Source: Burkholderia dolosa (GTDB lineage Bacteria > Pseudomonadota > Gammaproteobacteria > Burkholderiales > Burkholderiaceae). Taken from it: a stretch of 42,362 nucleotides of DNA. The position numbers and the translations under genes are program-made. The notes below the pieces were generated by a model. That model saw only the letters and a list, made by a program, of their open reading frames with translations, did no database searches and was not told where the DNA came from. Below are positions 32,487 through 39,664 of the stretch, piece by piece; the first letter of the stretch is position 1, and each line of letters begins with the position of its first letter. The stretch lies in assembly GCF_902499135.1 (NCBI RefSeq), contig NZ_CABVPR010000051.1:1-42362 (forward strand). Reading direction: 5' to 3'.

Positions 32487-33485
32487 ATGCTGTTCCAGTC
32501 ACGCTCACACGAAGACGTGCACGATCACGGGCTGGCGATCGCCGGCTGGCATCAGGTGTACCGCCAGATGACGCCCGGCCGCTTCAAGGGCACGGTCACG
32601 CAGGTGCTCGACGACGATTTCCACTTCTTCCGCGAGACGACGAACCGCCGCGTCGCGCAAACCGGCGTCGCGCCGGCCGCGCGCACGTCGCTTGCGGTAC
32701 CGATTTCGGTGCCGCTCGCGGGCACGTTCCAGCGGCAGCCGGTCGACGGTTATGCGCTGCTCGCGCTGCGTGCCGGCGAGGATTTCGAGTTTCATACGCC
32801 GGAAGGCATGGGGCTCGTCGGCATCAGCGCCGCGTCGGACATGATCGACGAACTGTGCGAGGTTGAATTCGGCGCGGCCGGCATAGGCGCTGCCGGCGTA
32901 GGCGCGGCCGGCGTCAGCGCTTCGCGTTCGGGGGCCGCCGCTTCGCGCAGGCTGCGGCACGTGACGCGGCTGCCCGACGCGCAGGGTGCGGCGCTCGCCG
33001 CGCGGCTGTCGTCGCTGATCGACGACGCGCAGCGCAATCCGCGCTGCCTCGAATATGCGGCCACCCGCAAGATGTTCCGCGACGCGATGCTCGGCATGTT
33101 TCTCGATGCGCTCGATCAGGGCATCGGCGTCGAGCGCCGCGACATCACGCATGCGACGTACAGCGACATCGTCAGCCGTTGCGAGAAGCATCTGCGCGAC
33201 CGGCCCGAGGAGCCTGTCACCGTGCTCGAACTGTGCCGCGCGCTGCGCTGCAGCCGCCGCACGCTGCAGACGAGCTTCCAGCGCGTCGCCGACGTCACGC
33301 CGGTCGGCTATCTGCGCACGATCCGGCTGAACGCGGTGAGGCGCCTGCTGCGCACGACGTCCGCGCAGCAGCTCGGCGTCGGCGAAGCGGCCGCGCGGTG
33401 GGGGTTCACGCACCTCGGCTATTTCGCGCGCGAATATCGCGACCTGTTCGGCGAACTGCCTTCGCAGACGTTGCGTCCCGACTGA
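32487..33485 (+). CDS. EutR-like AraC-family regulator
   Basis: A 332-residue AraC-type regulator that closely resembles the ethanolamine regulator EutR. The N-terminal part has Gly-Trp-His-Gln-Val-Tyr-Arg-Gln-Met-Thr-Pro-Gly-Arg-Phe-Lys-Gly. The C-terminal DNA-binding domain has Pro-Val-Thr-Val-Leu-Glu-Leu-Cys-Arg-Ala-Leu-Arg-Cys-Ser-Arg-Arg-Thr-Leu-Gln and Arg-Leu-Asn-Ala-Val-Arg-Arg...Trp-Gly-Phe-Thr-His-Leu-Gly-Tyr-Phe. An Ala/Gly-rich insert coded by three 15-bp repeats (32871-32915) lies in the linker. ATG 32487 has CGGAG at six bases; ATG 32481 directly abuts it. It may sense the amine substrate or act on the block together with the LuxR protein. Confidence 0.92.
   Translation: MLFQSRSHEDVHDHGLAIAGWHQVYRQMTPGRFKGTVTQVLDDDFHFFRETTNRRVAQTGVAPAARTSLAVPISVPLAGTFQRQPVDGYALLALRAGEDFEFHTPEGMGLVGISAASDMIDELCEVEFGAAGIGAAGVGAAGVSASRSGAAASRRLRHVTRLPDAQGAALAARLSSLIDDAQRNPRCLEYAATRKMFRDAMLGMFLDALDQGIGVERRDITHATYSDIVSRCEKHLRDRPEEPVTVLELCRALRCSRRTLQTSFQRVADVTPVGYLRTIRLNAVRRLLRTTSAQQLGVGEAAARWGFTHLGYFAREYRDLFGELPSQTLRPD
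32871..32915 (+). repeat. Three 15-bp in-frame repeats in the EutR-like gene
   Basis: Units at 32871, 32886 and 32901 encode Gly-Ala-Ala-Gly-Ile/Val three times. Copy-number change would lengthen or shorten the interdomain linker by five residues without breaking the frame. Confidence 0.85.
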
Positions 33486-33570
33486 CACGATCGACACGGT
33501 CGACAAGCGTCGCGCCGCTCGAGCGAGCCGCGTGACGCAACCGCGCGCCGCGAACGCGCGATCGCATACG

Positions 33571-33622
33571 CACGCTCGCACGCGCACGCTCGCACGCGCA
33601 CGCTCGCACGCGCACGCTCGCA
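33571..33622. repeat. 14-bp tandem repeat CACGCTCGCACGCG (3.7 copies)
   Basis: Three perfect units at 33571, 33585 and 33599 plus a partial fourth fill the gap between the EutR-like gene and the porin promoter box, ending 27 bp before that box. Confidence 0.95.
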
Positions 33623-33649
33623 CAATATCGTCGACCGCACGCTGCACCG

Positions 33650-33694
33650 TTTGCCGATTTGCGATAGAGGTCCGAAATTTTCGCTGGATAGAGT
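33650..33694 (+). promoter_or_regulatory. Shared activator box plus -10, promoter of the porin gene (site 4)
   Basis: TTTGCCGATTTGCG at 33650-33663, 25 bp, then TAGAGT (33689-33694). The following GTCCTGTCAC matches site 2 (GTCGTGTCAC). The porin ATG is at 33760. Confidence 0.65.
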
Positions 33695-33759
33695 CCTGTC
33701 ACCCATATCGATAACCGCTTCGATTTGCACCGCGAATCGATCAGCCAAGGGGACGGGAC

Positions 33760-34962
33760 ATGACAATCGGACGACGACTCGCCGCAGCCGCGGCGACACT
33801 GGGCTGCATGCACGCACACGCGCAGGGCAGCGTGACGCTGTACGGCACGGTGGACACCGGCATCATCTATTCGACGAACCAGCAGTTCACGCGCGCGGAC
33901 GGCAGCACCGGCGGCGGTCATGCGTGGCAGATGGGCGGCGGCAATCTCGTGCCGTCGCGTTTCGGATTCCAGGGCGCGGAGCCGCTCGGCGGCGGGCTGA
34001 GCGCGGTGTTCACGCTCGAGCAGCAGTTCCTGTCCGCGAACGGGCAGGCGTTGCAGGGCGGCACCGCATTCAGCCGGCAGGCATGGGTCGGGCTGCGCCA
34101 GGATGCGGTCGGCACGCTCGGGCTCGGCCGGCAATACGACTCGTACACGGACATGCTCGGCGCGTCCGTGTCGAGCAACAACTGGGCGACGCCGTACGGC
34201 TCGCATCTCGGCGACGTCGACAACCTGAACGCCGCGTTCAACTTCAACAACGCGGTGAAGTTCACGAGCGCCGACTTCAACGGCTTCACGTTCGGCGGCA
34301 CGTTCAGCTTCGGCGGGCAGGCCGGCGACTTTTCGGCGAAGCGCGGCTATGCGGTGGCCGCGACGTATAGCCGCGCACCGGTGTCGCTGTCGATCGGCTA
34401 TCTGGACCTGCATCAGCCGCTCGATGCGGCGCTCGGCGGCGCGAACGGCTATATCGGCGATTTCGCGTGCAGCAACCCCGGCGCGATGTACTGCCTGCTG
34501 CAGGACGCGCGCTCGATGCGCGCGTTCGGCGCCGGCGGCTCCGTGACGTTCGGCGCCGCGACGGTCGCGCTCACGTACACGCATACGCGCCTGGGCGACA
34601 GCCGCTATTTCTCGGCGAGCGCGCAGCCGCGTACGCAGGCGTTCACGTTCGACGTCGGCGAGCTGAACGTCACGTACCTGTTCACGCCCGCGCTGCAGGG
34701 CGGCGTCGCGTACATCTTCAACGCCGCGCACACCGACGGGCGCGGCACGACGCGCTTTCATCAGGTGAACGTCGGCGCGAACTACAGCCTGTCGAAGCGC
34801 ACCGCGCTGTATGCGCTCGCGATCGGCCAGCTCGCGAGCGGCACGGGGCTCGGCACCGATGCGAATGGAAACGCGGCGAATTACGCGCAGATTCCGGTGC
34901 TCGGCAACAGCAATTCGAACCGGCAGCTCGCGGTGATGGCCGGCATTCGCGTGAATTTCTGA
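33760..34962 (+). CDS. Gram-negative porin (OmpC/Omp32 type)
   Basis: A 400-residue outer-membrane porin. A signal peptide (about 1-22, cleaved after Ala-His-Ala) is followed by Gly-Ser-Val-Thr-Leu-Tyr-Gly-Thr-Val-Asp-Thr-Gly, the hallmark first strand of Burkholderia porins. Ser-Arg-Phe-Gly-Phe-Gln-Gly and the Phe-Ser-Arg-Gln-Ala-Trp-Val-Gly-Leu and Gly-Leu-Gly-Arg-Gln-Tyr-Asp motifs follow, and the chain ends in a beta-strand with terminal Phe (Gly-Ile-Arg-Val-Asn-Phe). It forms a trimeric diffusion channel. It shares its promoter box with the aldehyde dehydrogenase and permease genes, so it probably admits the substrate of that pathway. AAGGGGA ribosome site. Confidence 0.95.
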   Translation: MTIGRRLAAAAATLGCMHAHAQGSVTLYGTVDTGIIYSTNQQFTRADGSTGGGHAWQMGGGNLVPSRFGFQGAEPLGGGLSAVFTLEQQFLSANGQALQGGTAFSRQAWVGLRQDAVGTLGLGRQYDSYTDMLGASVSSNNWATPYGSHLGDVDNLNAAFNFNNAVKFTSADFNGFTFGGTFSFGGQAGDFSAKRGYAVAATYSRAPVSLSIGYLDLHQPLDAALGGANGYIGDFACSNPGAMYCLLQDARSMRAFGAGGSVTFGAATVALTYTHTRLGDSRYFSASAQPRTQAFTFDVGELNVTYLFTPALQGGVAYIFNAAHTDGRGTTRFHQVNVGANYSLSKRTALYALAIGQLASGTGLGTDANGNAANYAQIPVLGNSNSNRQLAVMAGIRVNF

Positions 34963-35078
34963 ACCGGCCCGATCGGCGCTCCGCGCCCGGCGCACGTCGT
35001 TCCGTCCCTCTGCGAGCGTCGCGCAAACGCGCGAAAATGGCGGCTTTGCATGCTCGGATGCATCGATTGGGGGAGGTC

Positions 35079-36296
35079 ATGTCGGATTGGGTGGGAATCG
35101 TGCCGCGACGCGCGGACGTCAATGCGAAGCCGCTGGCGATCGCGGCGCTCGTCATCGTTGTCGGCGCAACGTATCTCGCGCGCACGGTCGATGCGCGGAT
35201 CGCCGCGCTGTTCGTCGTCGGCGCGCTGCTCGGCGTCACGCTGTATCACGCGGCGTTCGGCTTCACGTCCGCGTGGCGCGTGTTCATCGCGGATGGCCGC
35301 GGCGCCGGGCTGCGTGCGCAGATGGTGATGCTCGCGGTCGGCACCGCGCTGTTCTTTCCGGTGCTCGCGGCCGGCACGCTGTTCGGCAAGCCGGTCACGG
35401 GGCTCGTGTCGCCTGCCGGCACGTCGGTGGTCGTCGGCGCATTCCTGTTCGGGATCGGGATGCAGCTCGGCGGCGGCTGTGCATCGGGCACGCTCTATAC
35501 GGTCGGCGGCGGGTCGACGCGAATGATCGTCACGCTCGCCGCGTTCATCGTCGGCTCGGTCGTCGCGACCGCGCACATGCCGTTCTGGACCGCGCTGCCG
35601 TCGCTGCCGCCGATCTCGGTCGTGAAGTCGTTCGGCGCGCTGCCGGCGCTGATCGGCAACTGGGCGCTGTTCGCGGCGATTGCCGCGCTGACGGTCGTCG
35701 TCGAGAAGCGCCGCCACGGGCGGCTCGTCGCGCCCGAGTCGCGAGCGAGCGTTTCCGCGCGCTGGCTGCAGGGTCCGTGGCCGCTCGTCGCCGGCGCGGT
35801 CGCGCTGGCCGTGCTCAACTTCGCGACGCTCGCGCTGTCGGGGCGTCCGTGGGGCGTCACGTCGGCCTTCGCGCTGTGGGGCGCGAAACTCGCCGGGCTG
35901 ATCGGCATCGACGTCGCGAGCTGGCCGTACTGGCGCGCCGGCGCGAACGCGGCTGCGCTCGCCGCGCCCGTTGCGCGCGACGTGACGTCGATGATGGATG
36001 CCGGCATCGTGATCGGCGCAATGCTTGCCGCGGCGCTCGCGGGCCGCTATGCGCCGGTGTGGCGCGTGCCGCTGCGCTCGCTCGTCGCGGCGCTGGTCGG
36101 CGGCCTGCTGCTCGGCTACGGCGCGCGGCTCGCGTACGGCTGCAATATCGGCGCGTATTTCAGCGGGATCGTGTCGGGCAGCCTGCACGGCTGGCTGTGG
36201 CTCGTCGCCGCGTTCGCCGGCAACGCGATCGGCACGCGGCTGCGGCCGTGGTTCGGACTCGAGGTCGAGCGCGTACCGCGCGCGACCGGTTGTTGA
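35079..36296 (+). CDS. YeeE/YedE-family (TsuA-like) transporter
   Basis: A 405-residue inner-membrane protein of the YeeE/YedE family with about ten hydrophobic segments. It carries the paired family motifs Gly-Gly-Gly-Cys-Ala-Ser-Gly-Thr-Leu-Tyr (near 130) and Gly-Tyr-Gly-Ala-Arg-Leu-Ala-Tyr-Gly-Cys-Asn-Ile-Gly-Ala-Tyr-Phe-Ser-Gly (near 350). The cysteines of these motifs carry thiosulfate in TsuA. It is predicted to import thiosulfate or a related sulfur compound. The ATG at 35079 has GGGAGG upstream. It follows the porin after 116 bp with no shared box. Whether it belongs to the amine block (for example for a sulfur-containing amine) is open. Confidence 0.9.
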   Translation: MSDWVGIVPRRADVNAKPLAIAALVIVVGATYLARTVDARIAALFVVGALLGVTLYHAAFGFTSAWRVFIADGRGAGLRAQMVMLAVGTALFFPVLAAGTLFGKPVTGLVSPAGTSVVVGAFLFGIGMQLGGGCASGTLYTVGGGSTRMIVTLAAFIVGSVVATAHMPFWTALPSLPPISVVKSFGALPALIGNWALFAAIAALTVVVEKRRHGRLVAPESRASVSARWLQGPWPLVAGAVALAVLNFATLALSGRPWGVTSAFALWGAKLAGLIGIDVASWPYWRAGANAAALAAPVARDVTSMMDAGIVIGAMLAAALAGRYAPVWRVPLRSLVAALVGGLLLGYGARLAYGCNIGAYFSGIVSGSLHGWLWLVAAFAGNAIGTRLRPWFGLEVERVPRATGC

Positions 36297-36348
36297 GCGC
36301 CGCGCGTGCGGCGGCAGCGAGACGGCGCCGCGCGTCGGCCGCCGGCGG

Positions 36349-36960
36349 TTAACGCGTCGCGATCGCCACTGCCGCGCCGGCCATCGCGGTCGCGCTCGTG
36401 CGATTCGCGATCCGCTTCGCGCGCGTCGACGTGAGGAGCGCTCGCGCGCGCATCGCGAGCAGCGACCAGAAGCAGTCGGCGAGAATCAGGACCGCGAGCA
36501 TCGTGCCCACCAGCTCGGCCCATGCGACGACGCCGACATGCGCGAGATCGACGATCGTCGGCAGCAGCGCGAGATAGAACAGCATGATCTTCGGGTTGCC
36601 GAGCGTAACCAGCGTGCCGGCAACGAACATGCGCAACGGCGACCGGCCGCGCGGCAGTTCGTCGGCGTCGGCGTCGGTCGGCGCGGTCCACATCTTCCAT
36701 GCGAGAAACAGCAGATACGCGACGCCGAGCAGCTTCAGCACGAGCAGGCCGGTTTCGAACGTGCGTGCGAACGCCGACAGTCCGGCAACCGCGAGCGTGA
36801 GCCACAACGCTTCGCCGATCCACATCGCGGCGAGGAACGGCAGCACGTCGCGCACGCCGTTCGTCAGCACGCGCGCGACGAGCGCGGCGACGCTCGGGCC
36901 GGGCGTGCCGGCGGTCACGAGCAGGGCAAGGGCGAAGACGGCGAGTGCGGACAGCGTCAT
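36349..36960 (-). CDS. LysE-family amino acid exporter
   Basis: A 203-residue, six-helix inner-membrane exporter of the LysE/RhtB family. It starts with helix 1 (Leu-Ala-Leu-Leu-Val-Thr-Ala-Gly-Thr-Pro-Gly-Pro-Ser), which includes the family Pro-Gly-Pro motif near residue 20. The Ala-Tyr-Leu-Leu-Phe-Leu-Ala-Trp-Lys-Met-Trp helix and the Leu-Gly-Asn-Pro-Lys-Ile-Met-Leu-Phe-Tyr motif follow. It exports an amino acid or derivative by proton antiport. ATG 36960 is chosen because GAGG lies eight bases upstream; ATG 36984 would add eight residues. The gene is single, divergent from the GNAT gene and facing the YeeE gene. Confidence 0.92.
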   Translation of the reverse strand: MTLSALAVFALALLVTAGTPGPSVAALVARVLTNGVRDVLPFLAAMWIGEALWLTLAVAGLSAFARTFETGLLVLKLLGVAYLLFLAWKMWTAPTDADADELPRGRSPLRMFVAGTLVTLGNPKIMLFYLALLPTIVDLAHVGVVAWAELVGTMLAVLILADCFWSLLAMRARALLTSTRAKRIANRTSATAMAGAAVAIATR

Positions 36961-37044
36961 GACGAACCTCGTCGGATGCGGCATTCGGAATGCACGGGCT
37001 TTCGATTATAGTGACGGCCGTTTTCACTTGCCTGTGCCGTCGTG

Positions 37045-37572
37045 ATGCCAGCCCCGATCCTGATCCGTCCCGCCACGCGCGACGACGCGGCCGCGATGGC
37101 CGCCGTCGAAGTGGCCGCCGCGCAGCGTTTTCGCGAGATCGGCATGGCCGACATCGCCGACGCCGGGCCGACCGATGCGGCCGACGTGCTCGCACGCATC
37201 GATGCCGGCCGCGCGTATGTGGCCGTCGATGCGCAACGGGCATGCGTCGGCTTCGCGTTCTATCGGCTGCTCGATGCGCGGCGGCTCTATCTGGAGGAGC
37301 TCGACGTCGCGCCGTCGCACGCGGGGCAGCGGATCGGCGCGCGGCTGATCGAGCACGTCGCCGCGCGCGCGGCCGACGACGGCATCGCGCAGATCGTGCT
37401 GTCGACGTTTCGCGATGCGCCGTGGAACGCGCCGTACTACGCGCGCCTCGGCTTTCGGATCATCGACGACGCGTCGCTCGACGCCGCGTTGCGCGAGATC
37501 CGCGCGCATCACGTCGCGCGCGGACTCGACGAGACGAAGCGCGTATTCATGCGCGCGGACGTGCGCGCGTGA
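37045..37572 (+). CDS. GNAT-family N-acetyltransferase
   Basis: A 175-residue acetyltransferase with the GNAT fold. Ile-Arg-Pro-Ala-Thr-Arg-Asp-Asp lies at the start, then Tyr-Val-Ala-Val and Val-Gly-Phe-Ala-Phe. The acetyl-CoA motif A reads Leu-Asp-Val-Ala-Pro-Ser-His-Ala-Gly-Gln-Arg-Ile-Gly-Ala-Arg-Leu (Gln/Arg-x-x-Gly-x-Gly/Ala type), and Tyr-Tyr-Ala-Arg-Leu-Gly-Phe lies near the C-terminal part. It transfers acetyl from acetyl-CoA to an unknown amine. ATG 37045 directly follows an in-frame GTG. It is divergent from the LysE exporter and may modify the same class of compounds (inference). Confidence 0.9.
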   Translation: MPAPILIRPATRDDAAAMAAVEVAAAQRFREIGMADIADAGPTDAADVLARIDAGRAYVAVDAQRACVGFAFYRLLDARRLYLEELDVAPSHAGQRIGARLIEHVAARAADDGIAQIVLSTFRDAPWNAPYYARLGFRIIDDASLDAALREIRAHHVARGLDETKRVFMRADVRA

Positions 37573-37598
37573 ACACGTGAACGCGCGGTGCGAGGCCG

Positions 37599-38660
37599 TC
37601 AGGCCGCGTCGCCGAGCGCCGGGTAGTCGGTATAGCCCGTTTCGCCGTCCGCATAGAACGTTTCCGGCACCGGCCGGTTGAGCGGCGCACCGAGTTCGAA
37701 GCGCTTCGGCAGATCGGGGTTCGCGATGAACAGCTTGCCCCATGCGATCGCGTCGGCGTCGCCGTTCGCGAGTGCGGCCTGCGCGGTATCGAGCGTGAAT
37801 TGCTCGTTCGCGATCAGCGGGCCGCCGAACGCTTCCTTCAGCTTCGGGCTCAGGTGATCGCCCGAATACGACTCGCGCGTGAAGATGAACGCGATCTTGC
37901 GGCGGCCGAGCTCGCGCGCGACGTAGCCGAACGTCGCGGCCGGGTCGGAGTCGCCCATCGTGTGCGCGTCGCCGCGCGGCGCGAGATGGACGCCGACGCG
38001 GCCGGCACCCCACACGTCGATCGCCGCGTCGACGACTTCGAGCAGCAGGCGCGCGCGATTCTCGATCGGGCCGCCGTACGCGTCGGTGCGGCGATTCGTG
38101 CTGTCCTGCAGGAACTGGTCGAGCAGATAGCCGTTCGCACCGTGAATCTCGACGCCGTCGAAGCCGGCGGCCTTCGCGTTCTCGGCTCCGTTCCGGTAGG
38201 CGGCGACGATGCCGGGGATTTCGTCGAGTTCGAGCGCACGCGGCGTCACGTACGGCCGCGGCGGACGCACGAGGCTCACGTGGCCGCCCGCGGCGATCGC
38301 GCTCGGCGCGACCGGCAGCTCGCCGTTCAGGAACATCGGATCGGAGATCCGGCCGACGTGCCACAGCTGCAGCACGATGCGGCCGCCGGCCGCGTGCACG
38401 GCCTGCGTCACGCGCTTCCATCCTTCGACCTGTTCGTCCGACCAGATGCCCGGCGTGCGCGCATAGCCGACGCCTTGCGGCGTGACCGACGTCGCCTCGG
38501 TGATGATCAGGCCGGCCGATGCGCGCTCCGCGTAATAGCGCGCCATCAGATCGTTCGGCACGCGCGCGTCGCCCGCACGGGAGCGGGTGAGCGGCGCCAT
38601 CACGATGCGGTTCGGCAGGGTCAGGTCGCCGAGGGTAACGGGATCGAACAGAGTAGGCAT
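37599..38660 (-). CDS. Old yellow enzyme family FMN oxidoreductase (NemA-like)
   Basis: A 353-residue FMN-dependent ene-reductase of the old yellow enzyme family. It has the N-terminal Leu-Pro-Asn-Arg-Ile-Val-Met-Ala-Pro-Leu-Thr-Arg (13-25), Gln-Leu-Trp-His-Val-Gly-Arg near 100, the catalytic His-Gly-Ala-Asn-Gly-Tyr-Leu-Leu-Asp-Gln-Phe-Leu, and Asn-Arg-Arg-Thr-Asp-x-Tyr-Gly-Gly. Relatives (NemA, xenobiotic reductase) use NAD(P)H to reduce enones, quinones, N-ethylmaleimide and nitro-compounds. It lies 82 bp downstream of an ArsR-type repressor gene on the same strand, probably one operon induced by electrophiles. AAGGAT ribosome site. Confidence 0.94.
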   Translation of the reverse strand: MPTLFDPVTLGDLTLPNRIVMAPLTRSRAGDARVPNDLMARYYAERASAGLIITEATSVTPQGVGYARTPGIWSDEQVEGWKRVTQAVHAAGGRIVLQLWHVGRISDPMFLNGELPVAPSAIAAGGHVSLVRPPRPYVTPRALELDEIPGIVAAYRNGAENAKAAGFDGVEIHGANGYLLDQFLQDSTNRRTDAYGGPIENRARLLLEVVDAAIDVWGAGRVGVHLAPRGDAHTMGDSDPAATFGYVARELGRRKIAFIFTRESYSGDHLSPKLKEAFGGPLIANEQFTLDTAQAALANGDADAIAWGKLFIANPDLPKRFELGAPLNRPVPETFYADGETGYTDYPALGDAA

Positions 38661-38742
38661 GGCAGAAATCCTTGTCGAAAAACGCGGGGCCGCCGGCACG
38701 CGGCGTGCGGCGCACGCACGCATGGCCGGCCGGGGCCGCGGA

Positions 38743-39051
38743 TCAGAGTTCGCGACGCAGCGCGTCGATGAAGGCGTCGATGACGGCCTCGTTGCGCCGG
38801 AAGAACGCCCACTGGCCGATCCGCGTCGACGTCACGAGCCCCGCGCGCTGCAGCGTCGCGAGGTGCGCGGAGACGGTCGACTGCGACAGCCCGCAACGCG
38901 CGTCGATCTGCCCCGCGCAGACGCCGTGGTCGTACGACAGCGTCTGCTCCGGGAAATGCACGTCGGGCGTTTTCAGCCAGACGAGGATTTCGCGGCGAAC
39001 AGGGTTCGAAAGCGCTTTGAGGATTGCGTCGATGTCGAGATCGGTCGGCAT
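38743..39051 (-). CDS. ArsR-family winged-helix repressor with two cysteines
   Basis: A 102-residue ArsR-type repressor: Ile-Leu-Lys-Ala-Leu-Ser-Asn-Pro-Val-Arg-Arg-Glu-Ile-Leu at 10-23 and the recognition helix Cys-Gly-Leu-Ser-Gln-Ser-Thr-Val-Ser-Ala-His-Leu-Ala-Thr-Leu at 53-67. It lacks the metal-binding Glu-Leu-Cys-Val-Cys-Asp motif but has Cys45 and Cys53 in and before the recognition helix, placed so that oxidation or alkylation could release DNA. It is upstream of the old-yellow-enzyme gene and behind a dyad at 39107-39128. ATG 39051 is preferred; a TTG at 39072 would add seven residues. Confidence 0.9.
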   Translation of the reverse strand: MPTDLDIDAILKALSNPVRREILVWLKTPDVHFPEQTLSYDHGVCAGQIDARCGLSQSTVSAHLATLQRAGLVTSTRIGQWAFFRRNEAVIDAFIDALRREL

Positions 39052-39106
39052 GGAAGACGGATGGCGGTTCAATCGGGCAAGCGAAGTATCGTCGATGTGC
39101 GAATCT

Positions 39107-39128
39107 TATATCGGAAATTGACGATATA
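39107..39128. promoter_or_regulatory. Dyad operator upstream of the ArsR/old yellow enzyme operon
   Basis: TATATCG and CGATATA form perfect 7-bp arms with an 8-bp spacer, 56-77 bp upstream of the ArsR ATG. AT-rich dyads like this are typical ArsR-family sites. It stands out in a GC-rich background. Nothing further is seen in 39129-39305. Confidence 0.6.
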
Positions 39129-39305
39129 GACGAAGGCACTGCCCGCAATGGGGTTGATAGCGTCGCTACCCGGTTGTGGGCGACGCGTCGATCCCGGCGG
39201 CGCGCATCGGCGGCCGGTCGAATCGGCCGGCGGCGGTGGGGCGGCGGGGCACGACCGCGATGCGCGGCGGTCCCGGCTTCCATGCGCGCCGCCGGCCGCA
39301 CTCGT

Positions 39306-39647
39306 TCATTCGACCGTGATCGTCTCCTTCATGTACGGATGAATCCCGCAGAACACCTTGTACACGCCCGGTTTGTCGAAGCGGAACGAGTAGGTTTCGT
39401 CCTGGTCGAGCGCTGTCGAATGAAAGATGCCGGCATCGTTGACGACCGTATGCGGCTCCGCGTCAAGGTTCTTCCACGTGACGGTCGTGCCGGCCTTGAT
39501 CGTCGTCGACATCGGCGCAAACATGAAGTTGCGGATCGTCACGAGCGGGCCGGCCGGGCCTTGCGCGAACGCGGCGAGCGGCGCGTTGCCCGCGGCCGCG
39601 CACAGCAGCAGTGCGGCGGCTCGCCGGGGGCGGATGAAGCGGATCAT
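39306..39647 (-). CDS. Periplasmic cupredoxin (plastocyanin/amicyanin-like)
   Basis: A 113-residue exported blue-copper protein. A signal peptide (about 1-28, ending Ala-Phe-Ala) precedes a single cupredoxin domain. The copper ligands are visible: His66 (Glu-Pro-His-Thr-Val), Cys100, His103 and Met106 (Val-Phe-Cys-Gly-Ile-His-Pro-Tyr-Met). It is expected to carry electrons in the periplasm. The ATG has a strong AAGGAGACC ribosome site. It starts 17 bp after the metallophosphoesterase stop, so the two form an operon; a shared periplasmic function is likely but unknown. Confidence 0.95.
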   Translation of the reverse strand: MIRFIRPRRAAALLLCAAAGNAPLAAFAQGPAGPLVTIRNFMFAPMSTTIKAGTTVTWKNLDAEPHTVVNDAGIFHSTALDQDETYSFRFDKPGVYKVFCGIHPYMKETITVE

Positions 39648-39664
39648 GTCGGTCTCCTTGCAGC

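Noticed and set aside
33571-33622. Operator array for the porin gene
   Set aside because: The CACGCTCGCACGCG units are perfect and adjacent like slippage products and do not recur at the other three box promoters.
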